Of a stretch of 64,000 nucleotides of DNA, positions 11,388 through 22,199 are shown one piece after another. The stretch lies in assembly GCF_035046485.1 (NCBI RefSeq), contig NC_085138.1, positions 291,630,256-291,694,255 on the forward strand. The letters run 5' to 3'. The stretch comes from Aedes albopictus. Lineage: Eukaryota > Arthropoda > Insecta > Diptera > Culicidae. The stretch's first letter is position 1; each line of letters starts with the position of its first letter. The translations under genes were made by a program, and so were the position numbers. The notes beneath the pieces are model-generated. The model saw only the letters and a program-made list of their open reading frames with translations. It was not told where the DNA came from and made no database searches.

Positions 11388-11745
11388 TGGGGCACGTTCG
11401 GTGTAGTACTAGATTTGTAGTAATGAGCTGAATTTTAGTATGGTGAGAAGGTCAATTCTCCGTTTCTGCAATGAAATGGTGCAAAAAGCGTGGGTATTAT
11501 GATTCCTTACCTAATTTGATGCTGTTTGAGCAAAACTTTGGATAACTATGTTGTTTATGTAGCAAGAAATGGAGAAAATAACAACACTGTTGCCCAAAGT
11601 TTTGCTCAAACAGCATTAAATTAGGCCAGAAATCATAATACCCACGCTTTTTGAACTATTTTATTGCAGAAACGGAGAATTGACCTTCTCACCATACTAA
11701 AATTCAGCTCATTACTACAAATCTAGTACTACACCGATCTGTCCT
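11388..11745 (+). mobile_element. ~358-bp foldback MITE, copy 2
   Basis: This is the second copy of the element at 4556-4914, in opposite orientation, beginning TGGGGCACGTTCGGTGTAGT and ending with the complement of TAGGACAGATCGG. Its arms contain the same landmark segments in the same order. Differences from copy 1 are scattered substitutions and small indels in the loop (near 11540-11590). Confidence 0.8.
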
Positions 11746-12757
11746 ATTGACTTTAATTTAAACGCTTGATTTGTCATGCCTCCAGCATACGCTTAATCGC
11801 TGTCGCATGATCTAACAACAGTTGATTACGCGCAGTGCTGGGGGGGACCGACAGGGCTTATTACCAGTCTATACTAACCCTCTAACTACTAACAAGACTG
11901 GGAAGCCAACGATCACTCATTGCACTTTTGATAGTAGTATTAGTAGTAGTAGTTAGTAGTAGTAGTAAGAGTAGTAGTAATAGTAATAGTAGCAGCATTT
12001 TATTAACAAGTTGATTCGTACTATTCTTTTTCACTTCTTCGAAATTATTTTTATAGCAACTATAAACTCAAGAGTGGATAGCATAACGACATTGATTGCA
12101 GCAGGGTCCAACCTTATTATGTAATGCAAGAGTGCATGTGGGATGTCTCTGCATTACTTATATGTATCTTCTAATTAAGACAGGGCAGGGTGATAAGAAA
12201 ATCGCATTAGTGAATGAACAATTTAGAATCTAAATTTTAGATGTTGAATGCTGTTCACTCAAGAAGTTCACTGGTGCAGGTAGAAAAAAAAAACTTTTGA
12301 ATCTCTCTATTTCTTAGCATAGTAACAAGAAACTATATTTAAAACTGAATATAAATTATGCTCTCTATGATGCTCAACAATGCTATAAACAGAATACTAA
12401 AATTTCCGGGCCGCCATTTTGTGGAGTTTGGCGGCCCACTGTCTTCTTGTCATTTCAGGTTCATTTTCTACAACGCGTGGCTACAAAGAGTGAACAATAC
12501 CATCGTCTAGGGGGCATTTCGGAGCTAAATTCGGTGAGTGTTCCATTATATTTACACTGTCATTATTTTAAATTCACCATGGATAGTTGCGGCCTTTTTT
12601 TACATGCATATTGTTATGCATCTGTTTGTGCACATTTGTTGTTACCCGTCTTTCGTGTATTTACTCAACTAGCACTGTAAAGTTCGTCACTTCGAGTGTC
12701 GGCCTAAATTCTTAGTATTCATTTCATTAAAACTACTATTGTTATACAGTCCACATA
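11746..12757. repeat. Unassigned DNA with TAG/TAA microsatellite
   Basis: An imperfect trinucleotide repeat (AGT/TAG, with TAA variants) spans about 11930-11996. The rest is mixed sequence without recognisable genes. A GC-richer patch with short forward frames at 12410-12680 shows no domain. Confidence 0.6.
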
Positions 12758-13676
12758 CAGGGGATACTCAAAATAACTGGGACAGGTAAAATTTTCACTT
12801 TTTAAAAAATGTTCAACTCACTGTAACTTTTCGAAAAGGGCATCAAATATGCTCAAATTTTCACTGTAAGTTGATCAACTAGTTGTGTATCAGTGGTCAA
12901 AATTTGGGAAAGATCGGACCATTCTACACAAAGTTATAAAGGTTCTGGAAAAAGGTATAATTATCCGATAGCCAACTTTGAGCTGTTATATCTCCGGATT
13001 CAATGAACCGAATGCAATGAAATTTTGATCATTTATGACTCATATAATGAACTTTGAAAAACAGTTTACTCAATTTGAAATTATTAATAAGAAAAAAAGT
13101 TATGGCGGTTAGAATAAAAGTATGTTTGTAGTAAATTTATCTATTTTTCATATGCATCCCATTACTTTTTCAATTTAATGCCGATTATTTTGTTACTTCC
13201 TTTCAAAACATATTCATATTGAAGTCAATTAGAGGGAATTTAAATGAACTATAATTATTATCTCGAATTTTGAAACGATGATGAAGTTTTGGATAAATTG
13301 GTGGTATATTAGATAAATAATCCAATCGTAATAATTTTCTTCCGTGTAAAGAATTTTAAGTTTAGTCAAATGTTTTTATTAGCTCATTATATAAGTCATA
13401 AATGATCAAAATTTCATTGCCTTCGGTTCATTAAATCCGGAGATATAACAGCTCAAAGTTCGCTATTGGTAAATTATACCTTTTTCTAGAACCTTTATAA
13501 CTTCGTGTAGAATGAATCCATCTTTTCCAAATTTTGGCCACTGATACACAACTAGTTGATGAACTTACAGTAAAAATTTGAGAATATTTGATGCATTTTT
13601 CGAAAAGTTACAGCGAGTTGAACATTTTTTGAAAAGTGAAAATTTTACCTATCCCAGTTATTTTGAGTATCCCCTG
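12758..13676. mobile_element. 919-bp foldback element, family A copy 1 (TA-flanked)
   Basis: The ends CAGGGGATACTCAAAATAAC and its inverted copy (GTTATTTTGAGTATCCCCTG) are flanked by TA (12756-12757, 13677-13678). Arms of about 330 bp are near-perfect inverted copies around a ~260-bp centre. The terminus and the TA duplication fit the Tc1/mariner group. A closely similar element lies at 27729-28649 and a solo right end at 15085-15190. No transposase frame is present; the 74-codon frame at 13578 runs across the terminus and is spurious. Confidence 0.85.
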
Positions 13677-14177
13677 TATTTGATGTTGCCACGATGGGAG
13701 AGCACGTTGAGCACCGGTTTGTCCACATATGCTAGAGCTTTTGGCTGGGGGTGGGTCTGGTTTGCAGGTTTAGCGGGGGCCTACCACAATTTGGGAGTGT
13801 GAAGGGGGGGGGGATCTCTGCATTGAACTCACTACTCATCAATTCCGTGGGGTATCTAGAAGACAATTGACGATAAGATTGGAGAAAAGCTTGCAGTTGG
13901 GAACTAGACTAAAATAGTGGCCGATAGAAAACAACGCGCTAGACAGCATTATTATTCATTTTTTTAATATTTACCCATAAGCTTTTCGCCGGTTGGCAGT
14001 ATAGTATTTAGCTGTGTACGAAGATACGGATTAGTTGGTGTACAGATGACAGGGTTCTCACGGGAAGTGCTTCAAGCGAGGCTTACATAACAACTGACAA
14101 TAAAGAAACCTATTTTCCTTGACTTTCTACGCAATGGACATCTGACCGAACACAAGTGTTTTCGTTAATCTCCTAGA

Positions 14178-14363
14178 CATACGCGCCAACTTGTGACGTA
14201 GTTGGGGGGGCGAGGCCTCTCAAAATCAACCAAATTCGTGAAATTTCGACGTAGTTCATCTAGTTTAGGCATATTGACGTGAAAACTAGTGCATTGAGCT
14301 AAAAAAAGTTGAATTTTGTCCAATTTTGGCGAGCTTCGCCCCCCCAACAAGTTGGCGCCTATG
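14178..14363. mobile_element. 186-bp MITE with 8-bp target duplication
   Basis: CATACGCGCCAACTTG at the left and its inverted near-copy (CAAGTTGGCGCCTATG) at the right bound a short element with G7/C7 runs in the arms. CTCCTAGA flanks both sides (14170-14177 and 14364-14371); the match runs on to CTCCTAGACAT, so the exact boundary could shift by three bases. No coding capacity. Confidence 0.75.
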
Positions 14364-14371
14364 CTCCTAGA

Positions 14372-15084
14372 CATTATTAAGACATGACGTATGTGCATGA
14401 CGGAACAACTAGCAGGACACAGTTCCAGACGTCTCTTTTTAATAACGATATTCAGCATATTTCCAATAAAACTACACTTCAATAAAGCAAAGACTAAAGC
14501 TGCTATGATAGAACAGATCAGAATGACTTAATTGACTTATTGACTACATATTGGAGATCTACTTCGAATAACTGATAAATTGACAAGAACCTAACTAAAT
14601 ACATGGACCATACTACAAAAAAAAACAATTGACAAAAAGAAAAAAGGGGAAACTTTTATTAAAACTATTTTTGTTCAACGCAGGCCAAAACAGTGTCGAC
14701 TTGGGCCACGATATGCCTACGTACTTCTGTGTGTTGAAACAAAAATAGAGGCTCATAGAAGCAAACGTAGGGAAAGGGTGCGGTGTTAGAACATAAGCAC
14801 AGTGTGCTACCGCCGTAATCACTATGAAAAAAAAAAAAAAAAAAATTGACCAATTTACCTTTTGATTGTTTAAAAACATATTTCCATGCTTAATGGCTGG
14901 CAGTCAAAAATGCCCAAAATCGCATATTTTGCCCTATAAATTGAGGTAGAGCACAAAACTGTGACATGCTGGAGCAAATCTGAGCTCGGATTCGGACTCA
15001 GCGGCCCAAAATCTGTCAGAGACACATAGGTTTGCTCTTGAGTCAAAAAAATGTTGCGCTGTGTAATAGATTGACAAACAGTCA
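14372..15084. other. Unassigned DNA
   Basis: AT-rich sequence with an A-run at about 14826-14846. Small reverse-strand frames at 14613-14879 and 14870-15085 are low-complexity and not credible genes. The stretch 13679-14169 is similarly unassigned; it holds a G-run near 13806. Confidence 0.4.
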
Positions 15085-15190
15085 AAATTTGAGAATTTTT
15101 TATGCACTCTATGAAAAGTTTAGCATGTTAAACTTTTTTGTTAATAAAAAAACAGTTGCCGGTCCCAAACATTTTGGCTACCCCCTGTAG
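15085..15190. mobile_element. Solo right end of foldback family A
   Basis: The order AATTTGAGAAT, ATGCACT, GAAAAGTTTAGCATGTTAAAC, GTCCC(A)AAC(AT)TTTTGGCTACCCCCTG, then TA, aligns with the right arms of the 919/921-bp elements at 13575-13676 and 28548-28649, although diverged. I could not find the matching left end, so this is a truncated copy. Confidence 0.6.
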
Positions 15191-15634
15191 AATCCTGTGG
15201 ATGTAGATACTGGGAAACTGGAGAAAGTCAGAAAAGAAAAACCTTTCATAGTTTCACAGAAAAATTCTGCGAGAAACAGGAAATGAATTTATAAGGCGAA
15301 ACTGGAAGCATTTCCTCACTTTTTGGTTTTTGATTTTTTATTAAATAACGAAGCAATATTTTCAAAATCGGTTTTCGTGCACATGTAGAGTATGGATCAA
15401 GGTATCTTCTGCTTTTTTTTTGTAGTGGAAAATCTTTTTCGTTTTTGCAGAAACCATTTTTGAACAAAATTTCACATAAAAATGGTTTCTGCAAAAAAGG
15501 AAAATATTTTCAACCTCAAAAAATTCAGAAGATACCTTGATCCATACTCTACATGTGCACGAAAACCGATTTCGAAAATATTGCTTCGTTATTTAATAAA
15601 AAATCAAAAACTGAAAAATTGAGAAAATGCTTCC

Positions 15635-16198
15635 TGGTTTGTATTAAAATTGAATTAATTTGAATTTCTGTATTTCACCCAATTAATACACCGTTCAAAA
15701 TGAAACGCATTTTCAATTTCTCTTCTACATGTGATCTCGGTTTTTTGCAGTAGAGTGCTATAGCTGTAGTAGATACCTATCTATTGTACCGCCGCCACCA
15801 GATTTTGTTTACGTTCTATTCATCTATGCCAATTACATAATCGCGTGAAGAAAGCGAAAGTGAACGCAATCAGCCCGTGTTTTTTGCCCGAAAAATCCCG
15901 TTTTTACGCCCGTTATTGTTACATAAGTGTCCGTAGACACCTTCCGTTGGTAGTCGGAGTTCCCGCGAGTGATCGTAAGCTATAATTGCGGTTGCTGAGG
16001 AAGAACTGCCCCGCAAGTGCTTTTTGCATACGGTTCGTGGTTCTGCGCCTGTTGTTGCTTGTTGCTACCACGTTGCCTGGAGGTCCGTCGCCGAAATTGA
16101 AGTCGTTCCCGGCAGAAGCGTTGCTGTACAGCCAGTGGATCGAAGACTTAGAAACCCAAGCCCCGATTATCACCCGGTAAGTCGATCGTAACCCATCA
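15635..16198 (+). repeat. 5' LTR of BEL/Pao element
   Basis: Begins TGGTTTGTATTAAAATTG and ends CCCATCA. It should hold promoter and polyadenylation signals for the element, but I cannot place a TSS. It differs from the 3' LTR at two seen positions: GTAGAGTGC against GTAGTGTGC near 15742, and CGTAACCC against CGTGACCC near 16190. Confidence 0.95.
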
Positions 16199-16199
16199 A

Positions 16200-16218
16200 T
16201 TGATGCCGTGACCAGGAT
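16200..16218 (+). other. Candidate primer-binding site
   Basis: TTGATGCCGTGACC starts one to two bases after the 5' LTR, where a tRNA primer-binding site is expected. It resembles the TGGTGCCG start I associate with BEL elements, with one change (TGA for TGG), but I cannot identify the tRNA. The start of the untranslated leader 16199-16455 is otherwise non-coding. Confidence 0.35.
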
Positions 16219-16455
16219 ACACTGGTTTGCCCGTCCCCGACCGATCGACGTAACCTCAAACCGACGACTGTAAGAGGTTCCCAACCTGTTTCGTTGGAGT
16301 TGGCTGTTTGATCCAGATTTTTTTGAAAAATACAAGGCCTCCAGAGATTGGAGGTACCAGGTGAGTACCTTTCCAATCACTCTATCCCCCGTTTTGCGGT
16401 ACTTCCTGGGTCTTTTTGACCGTTTCAGCCCTACTGTGTGGAAGTCGTCGGAGAA

Positions 16456-17313
16456 ATGCCGGACGAGAAGCGATTGAAGTCGAAAGAGGTGAAGCGGAAG
16501 AACGTCGTCGAAGCGCTTAAACGGTTGGACCTGTTCCTGACCAAGTTTGATCCCGATCAGCATCAAAGCGAAGTTCCCCATCGTCTGGAGCGACTGGAGA
16601 AAGTGTGGAATGCGTTCGAAATCGTCCAAGAAGAATACGAGGAATTGGATGACTCTGAAGAGTTCATCCAGAAGAATCTAGAGCTATGCGGTACAGTCGA
16701 GATGTACTTCCGTGTAAAGGCTGGATTAGTATCGAAGCTACCAGCGCCCGCCGATCCCGTTGCACCCGCTGCGGCTCCAGTTGCACCCGTGGTTCCGAAC
16801 CCCCTAGCTAACGTGAAGCTCCCGACAATTTCTTTGCCGGAGTTCGATGGAGACTTCAATCATTGGTTGACATTCCACGATACGTTTGTGTCTATGATCC
16901 ATTCATCGACGGAGATATCTGAAGTCCAAAAATTTCATTATCTCCGGGCAGCTTTGAAGGGCGAAGCTGCGAATTTGATTCAGTCGATCACGATCACAGC
17001 GAACAACTACGCCGTCGCTTGGGACACGTTGGTGACCCGCTATTCGAACCGCGCCATACTTCGGAAGAAACACATCCGAGCCCTTCTGAAGCATCCGAAG
17101 ATCCCGAACAACAACGTAGAAGCCCTGCACAAAATCGTGGATGAATTCCAGCGCCACACGAAGGTCCTCGAACAACTTGGCGAGCCTGTGGACCAATTCA
17201 GCTCAATCCTAATCGAATTGCTGGAGGACAAACTGGATGACGCGTCGCTCACGGCGTGGGAGGAATCCGTCGCCACAGTAGCGCACCCAACCTACAACGA
17301 CATGGTCCAATAG
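16456..17313 (+). pseudogene. BEL/Pao gag, N-terminal part (cut by insertion)
   Basis: Encodes the structural Gag protein of the element. The first ATG in frame is at 16456; an upstream GTG at 16438 is also in frame but unlikely as start. From 16456 there are 285 codons: a charged N-terminal ~85 residues rich in Lys/Glu, an Ala/Pro/Val-rich linker at about residues 100-118, then a DUF1759-type capsid-like domain beginning LPEFDGDFNHW near residue 127 and continuing through LKGEAANLIQ and RYSNRAILRKKHIRALL. The frame stops at a TAG (17311-17313) that lies in the first bases of a 438-bp insert, not in Gag itself. The Gag frame resumes at 17749 in the same phase. Confidence 0.9.
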
Positions 17314-17748
17314 GGTCCTAAAATGAAAAATATTTTCCCTGTTTTGCTGCATAATACGAAGGAGCATGCTTTTCTGATCTCAATGGTACTTTTTCCGAAC
17401 TTAAACAGTGACAGAATAGTTAACAAACTCGAAAATAAAATATTGATGAGCAGGTCTTGTTTGACATTCGAGGGCAACCTTGACGTAACGAAAATGAAAC
17501 GGTGTGTTGCAAAAGACATCACATTGGCTCACTTTTGACAACAAATGTTCCTGTTTGACATACACGGTAAACAAAATTTACCCAAAATTGAGTGCTAAAC
17601 AAGGAGTGTTGCAAAAATTCTTAAAATTTTTAAAAATATATTTTATGGGATTTACCTTATAGGAATACTTAAAAAATGAGTAAACATGTCGTTTTAATCA
17701 ATGCTTGATCGAATTATGCAGAAATTGAGATAGGCCTTTAGGAGCCTA
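17311..17748. mobile_element. 438-bp non-coding insert (MITE-like) inside gag
   Basis: The BEL Gag frame is interrupted exactly here by AT-rich DNA. Its ends are inverted copies with one mismatch: TAGGGTCCTAAA at the left, TTTAGGAGCCTA at the right. The insert is 438 bp, a multiple of three, so the flanking Gag phases agree. I could not show an external target duplication; if the terminal TAs are the duplication, the empty site would be out of frame by two bases, which argues for another boundary. The 71-codon frame inside (17323-17538) has no motif. Confidence 0.7.
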
Positions 17749-18256
17749 TTCTTGCAAAAGCGAGCCCGCATACTGGAGACCATTTCAATCAACCGTCCTC
17801 AGCACACCCCGTCGAAGTCAAATAACCAACCTCCCGCTCCGAAGAAGTTCCCCTCCACCCGACTTAGTACAAACGCTGCCTCTGACGGATCGTTCAAATC
17901 GTTCCCAAACTGCCCTGCGTGCGAGAAGCAGAGACATTCCATCTTCGACTGCTCCGTGTTCAACGGTCTGGACGCAAAGGGCCGTATGAAGGTAGTGGCG
18001 GACAAGAAGCTTTGCAGCAATTGTTTCCGCAGTGATCATTTTGCCCGCAACTGTCGCTCGAAGTTCAACTGTAAACACTGCTCGCGGCGGCATCACTCCA
18101 TGATTTACCCTGGACCATTTGAGGTGGATAAGCAGGGATCTGATGCCGGTTCCGAGAATCCGTTGCCCAGCACGTCCAGCGTAGTGACAGCGGTCGCTGC
18201 AATCCCTACACCCGAGGTCGTTTCGACGGCCAAATCATCCAACGGCCAACGCCAGC
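17749..18256 (+). pseudogene. BEL/Pao gag, C-terminal cysteine-rich part
   Basis: Continues Gag after the insert, in the same frame as 16456-17310, with FLQKRARILETI, the segment that follows the DUF1759 domain in this family. It then holds the cysteine/histidine cluster FPNCPACEKQRHSIFDC, KLCSNCFRSDHFARNC and FNCKHCSRRHHS, nucleic-acid-binding zinc-knuckle-like motifs. After about 18190-18256 the meaningful reading moves to another phase (protease), so the open frame that runs on to 18423 in this phase is out-of-frame noise. BEL elements normally have one gag-pol frame, so a small indel here is likely. Confidence 0.85.
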
Positions 18257-19774
18257 GTGCTTCTGCCAACAGTAGTGCTACTAGTCGTCGACGTCTACGG
18301 CCAAGAGCATATCGCCCGGGCGCTGCTGGATACCGGTTCCCAACCCAACGCAATCAGCGAACGATTGTGCCAATTGCTTCCCCTTCCCCGAAAGGTCGTC
18401 AACGTTTCGATCGCTGGAGTTGATGGCACTAACACAAACGCTAAATACGAAGTCCGTACAGAAATCCGCTCCCGTCTGGTAAATTTCGCCGAATCCCTGG
18501 AATTTCTGGTGTTTCGGAAGGTGACTAGCGATACACCGTCTGTTTCGTTCTCCACCACTCGGTGGGACATTCCCGACAGGTTTGCTCTCGCTGACCCCGA
18601 CTTCAACACTCCCAGGAGAGTCGACATGATACTTGGCGCTGAACATTTATATTCGTTCATCCGAGATGGACGATTCCGTTTGCCAAACCATGGTCCTTTG
18701 CTCGTCGAGACTGTTTTCGGCTGGATCGTTGCCGGGAAGTTCGAAGATCCGCAGGAAGCAGGCGAGCGCTCCGTTGTAACTTGTCATGCGGCGACAGTTA
18801 CCCCCGTAAACGAACTGCTAGAGCGATTCCGGCGCATCGAGGAGCTGCATGGACCAAACTACTCCGTAGAGGAACAGAAGTGCGAGAACTACTATCAGGA
18901 AACCATATCCCGCGATTCGACCGGTCGCTACATCGTCCGGATGCCAAAGCACCCCGATCACGAGAAAATGATTGGATTATCGAAAGCATTCGCCACCCGC
19001 CGACTGAGGTCGTTAGAACAGCGACTGTCAAAAGACGAAGGTATGAAGAAGCAGTACCACGACTTCCTTCACGAATACATCACTCTCGGCCACATGGCTG
19101 CGGTTCAAGAAGCTGAAGAAGACGATGCAAAAGCTTGTTACCTCCCACACCATCCCGTCCTGAAGGAGTCAAGCTCTACCACGAAAGTGCGAGTGGTCTT
19201 TGATGGGTCGGCCAAGACCAGCTCCGGACACTCGCTCAATGATTCTCTACTCGTGGGTCCCGTGGTTCAGGACGACCTCCTGAGCCTAATCCTTCGTTTC
19301 CGGAAGTTTCCGGTAGCTCTGGTGGCGGACATCGAGAAGATGTGTCGCCAAGTTTCGATGCATCCACAGGACCGTCCACTACAAAGAATCCTGTGGCGTT
19401 TTCACGCGTCTGAGCCCATTCAAACGTATGAACTGGGCACAGTCACTTATGGTCTTGCTCCGTCCTCGTTCCTCGCCACACGAACCCTCTTGCAGCTCGT
19501 CGAAGATGAAGGATGTCCGTTCCCGAAAGCTAGCGCGGCAATCAAGAAGAATGTGTATGTAGATGACCTCATCGGAGGAGCCGACAGCACCGAAGAAGCC
19601 ATCCAACTGCGTGAGGAGTTAGGCGATCTACTTCAAAAAGGTGGATTCCGTTTTCGTAAGTGGTGCTCCAATTCACTTCCAGTTCTGGCTGGCCTATCTC
19701 CTGATGAGCTCGGAATGCAATCGTCCATGAAGTTCGACCCCGACGAAAGCATCAAAACCCTCGGAATTCGATGA
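18257..19774 (+). pseudogene. BEL/Pao pol: aspartic protease and reverse transcriptase
   Basis: This 505-codon stretch is in the +1 phase relative to gag, and its first codon (GTG) marks only where the meaningful reading is clear. The aspartic protease active site ALLDTGSQ is at residues 22-29. The RT domain follows: KVRVVFDGSA, VADIEKMCRQV with catalytic Asp358, YELGTVTYGLAPSSF, and YVDD at 434-437, so all three catalytic aspartates are present. Reading stops at TGA (19772-19774) right after KTLGIR, where the family normally has Trp in an LG-I/L-x-W motif; a single TGG to TGA change would explain it. The frame continues directly into RNase H and integrase. Confidence 0.9.
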
Positions 19775-22111
19775 GAACCCGAAGCGGACGTGTTTCGTTT
19801 TGACTTCTCCGTTACCGTAAAGGATCAACCGCCAACTAAACGCCTCATCCTCTCCGCTATTGCACAGCTTTACGACCCCCTTGGCGTAATTTCTCCCGTC
19901 GTCGTAGAGGCGAAAGTTCTTATGCAGAATCTCTGGCTCCAAACCTTGGGCTGGGACGACGTAGTTTCTCCAGATCTCCAGCTCAGATGGACCCAATTCT
20001 GTGAGCAGCTTCCCCATCTCACCAATTTTCGACTCGAAAGATTTGCCTTCGCTAGTGGATTCCAATCTGCAGAGTTACATTGCTTTGCGGATTCGTCTGA
20101 GACCGCATACGGTGCATGCATATATGTGCGGTCCGCAGCCGCTGATGGGCACGTGCAAGTGAGTCTACTCGCTTCAAAATCGAGGGTGGGTCCCCTGAGC
20201 TCCACCAACATCCCACGCCTCGAGTTATGTGCCGCTCTCCTCGCTTCTCGCTTGTACGAAAAGATCGTCAACGCTCTGGATATGCAATTTCAAGAAAGTT
20301 TCTTCTGGTCCGACTCGACAATTGTCCTTCATTGGCTGAAGGCTCCCCCGCGTACCTGGAAGACATTTGTGGCGAATCAAATCGCCGAGATTCAAGCTAC
20401 TACCGTTGGTTCGCACTGGCAACTTGTGGCTGGGAAAGAAAACCCCGCTGATATGGTTTCACGTGGAGTCACCGTCGAAGAGCTGATCAACAGTGAGCTG
20501 TGGAAGTTCGGTCCTATGTGGCTACGCAACGACAAGTCTACGTGGCCTTCACAGTGTCTTCCAGCGAGAAACATTACGGATGAGGACCTCGAGCTGAGAA
20601 AGAACGTGGTTCTCACCACCCAGATTCATCGTCCCGACCCCCTATTCGAAAGGTTTTCGTCGTACCAAACTCTCCTCCACACAGTCGGATATTGCTTCCG
20701 GTTTTGCTACAATTCCCGTAATAAGGGTCGACGGAATTCCGGTACTGTGCTCTCCGTTACCGAACTACAGAACGCCAAGGCAGCCTTGGTGAAGCTTGTT
20801 CAGGCTGAAGCGTTCCCCGAAGACCTGAAGCGCTTGAAGAAGGGATTCACGGTTTCGAGCAAGTCATCCCTTCGCTTGTTGAGCCCGTTTCTAGACGCTG
20901 AAGGACTAATCCGTGTTGGTGGCCGGTTGCGGCTGTCCGATACACCGTACGACGTTAAACATCAAGTCGTCCTTCCCGGTTTTCATCCGTTCACCCGACT
21001 TCTCCTGAAATACTATCATCGTAAGCTTGTTCATGGCGGGATCATGATGACTCTTCCAGTCGCCCGGGACGAGTTCTGGCCATTGAATGGGCGGAAGGCC
21101 GTCCGAAGCGCTATACGAAATTGTTACGAGTGCAGCAGAGCGAATCCACACCCCATTCAGCAACCGATCGGCCAACTGCCGATTGCCAGAGTTACTGCAA
21201 ATGAAGCTTTTGTATGTACAGGGGTTGATTATTGCGGTCCCATCTATCTCAAACCAGCACATCGTAAAGCAGCTGCCAGAAAGTGCTACATTTCCGTTTT
21301 CGTTTGCCTGAGCACTAAAGCAGTTCATCTAGAGCTCGTCAGTGACTTAAGCACTTCGGCCTTCCTGATGGCTCTCGATCGCTTCACATGGAGAAGGAAC
21401 AAGCCCCAACATCTGTATTCGGACAACGGTACAAATTTCATCGGTGCCAAAAATGCGCTGTACAAATTGTACCAAATGCTCCAACCGGGAGACAACAGTG
21501 ACCAGATTAGTAAGCATCTCGCCGAAGACAACATCCAGTGGCATCTCATTCCACCCCGTGCTCCCAATTTTGGCGGCCTCTGGGAGGCCGCTGTGAAAGT
21601 TGCCAAAGGTCAGCTGGTGCGTCAACTTGGAACATCTCTACTGTCATTCGAAGAGCTGACAACCGTGCTGATTAAGATCGAAGGTTGCATGAATTCCCGT
21701 CCCCTGCTGCCGCTTTCGAGCGACCCGAACGACCTTGGAACCCTAACGCCAGCGCACTTCCTCGTGCGGAACATGATCCGCCCTCTTCCCGAAGCCGACA
21801 TTCGAAACACACCACTGAACCGCCTTACCCAGTACGAGAAGCTTCAGAAGTACTCCCAAAACTTCTGGTATAGATGGCGGAACGAGTACTTGAAGGAATT
21901 GAATCGACAGTACTGTTGCAACCCAAGACGCTATCACATCAACGAAGGCGACATTGTTATTCTAAAGGATGAATCCCTCCCGCCAGCACGTTGGCCACTG
22001 ACCCGCGTAATAGAGACACACCCTGGACTTGATGGAGTGACCCGTGTGGCCACGCTTCGTACACCCTGCGGAAACCTGAAGAGAGCAGTATCCAAGATAT
22101 GTGCTCTGTAG
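19775..22111 (+). CDS. BEL/Pao pol: RNase H, integrase, DUF5641-like domain
   Basis: Same phase as the RT upstream, open for 778 codons after the TGA, with its first GTG at 19790. Numbering from 19790: RNase H with CFADSSETAYGACIYV (Asp101) and the later FFWSDSTIVLHWLK; integrase HHCC zinc-binding segment (YYHRKLVHGG to NCYECSRAN); integrase catalytic core with Asp480 (GVDYCGP), Asp545 (YSDNGTNF) and Glu599 (GGLWEAAVK); and a C-terminal DUF5641-type domain (YHINEGDIVILKDE ... PPARWPLTRV). The protein would copy and integrate the element's DNA in the nucleus, but it is cut off from the RT by one stop codon. A separate translation start is unlikely. Stop TAG at 22109. Confidence 0.92.
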   Translation, partial: EPEADVFRFDFSVTVKDQPPTKRLILSAIAQLYDPLGVISPVVVEAKVLMQNLWLQTLGWDDVVSPDLQLRWTQFCEQLPHLTNFRLERFAFASGFQSAELHCFADSSETAYGACIYVRSAAADGHVQVSLLASKSRVGPLSSTNIPRLELCAALLASRLYEKIVNALDMQFQESFFWSDSTIVLHWLKAPPRTWKTFVANQIAEIQATTVGSHWQLVAGKENPADMVSRGVTVEELINSELWKFGPMWLRNDKSTWPSQCLPARNITDEDLELRKNVVLTTQIHRPDPLFERFSSYQTLLHTVGYCFRFCYNSRNKGRRNSGTVLSVTELQNAKAALVKLVQAEAFPEDLKRLKKGFTVSSKSSLRLLSPFLDAEGLIRVGGRLRLSDTPYDVKHQVVLPGFHPFTRLLLKYYHRKLVHGGIMMTLPVARDEFWPLNGRKAVRSAIRNCYECSRANPHPIQQPIGQLPIARVTANEAFVCTGVDYCGPIYLKPAHRKAAARKCYISVFVCLSTKAVHLELVSDLSTSAFLMALDRFTWRRNKPQHLYSDNGTNFIGAKNALYKLYQMLQPGDNSDQISKHLAEDNIQWHLIPPRAPNFGGLWEAAVKVAKGQLVRQLGTSLLSFEELTTVLIKIEGCMNSRPLLPLSSDPNDLGTLTPAHFLVRNMIRPLPEADIRNTPLNRLTQYEKLQKYSQNFWYRWRNEYLKELNRQYCCNPRRYHINEGDIVILKDESLPPARWPLTRVIETHPGLDGVTRVATLRTPCGNLKRAVSKICAL

Positions 22112-22179
22112 TAGAATCATTAGATAGCTAAGTATTCGATAGCTTTAGTTGTTATTTTGCTACATTAGTTTGAAAATAG

Positions 22180-22199
22180 TTTTCGAAGGTGGCCGGTAA
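22180..22199 (+). other. Candidate polypurine tract region before the 3' LTR
   Basis: CGAAGGTGGCCGGTAA directly precedes the 3' LTR, at the place where plus-strand priming occurs in LTR elements. It is only weakly purine-rich. Confidence 0.3.

Noticed and set aside
15085..15190. Complete Tc1-like element
   Set aside because: Only a right terminus is found; no matching left end upstream.
17323..17538. 71-codon forward frame between the gag halves
   Set aside because: It lies inside a non-coding AT-rich insert and has no motif.
18190..18257. Programmed frameshift between gag and pol
   Set aside because: BEL/Pao elements normally use one gag-pol frame, no clear slippery site is visible, and this copy has other breaks; a simple indel is more likely.
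17752..18423. Taking the whole 223-codon frame as Gag
   Set aside because: Past about 18250 the sequence reads as protease in another phase, so the last ~55 codons are out-of-frame noise.
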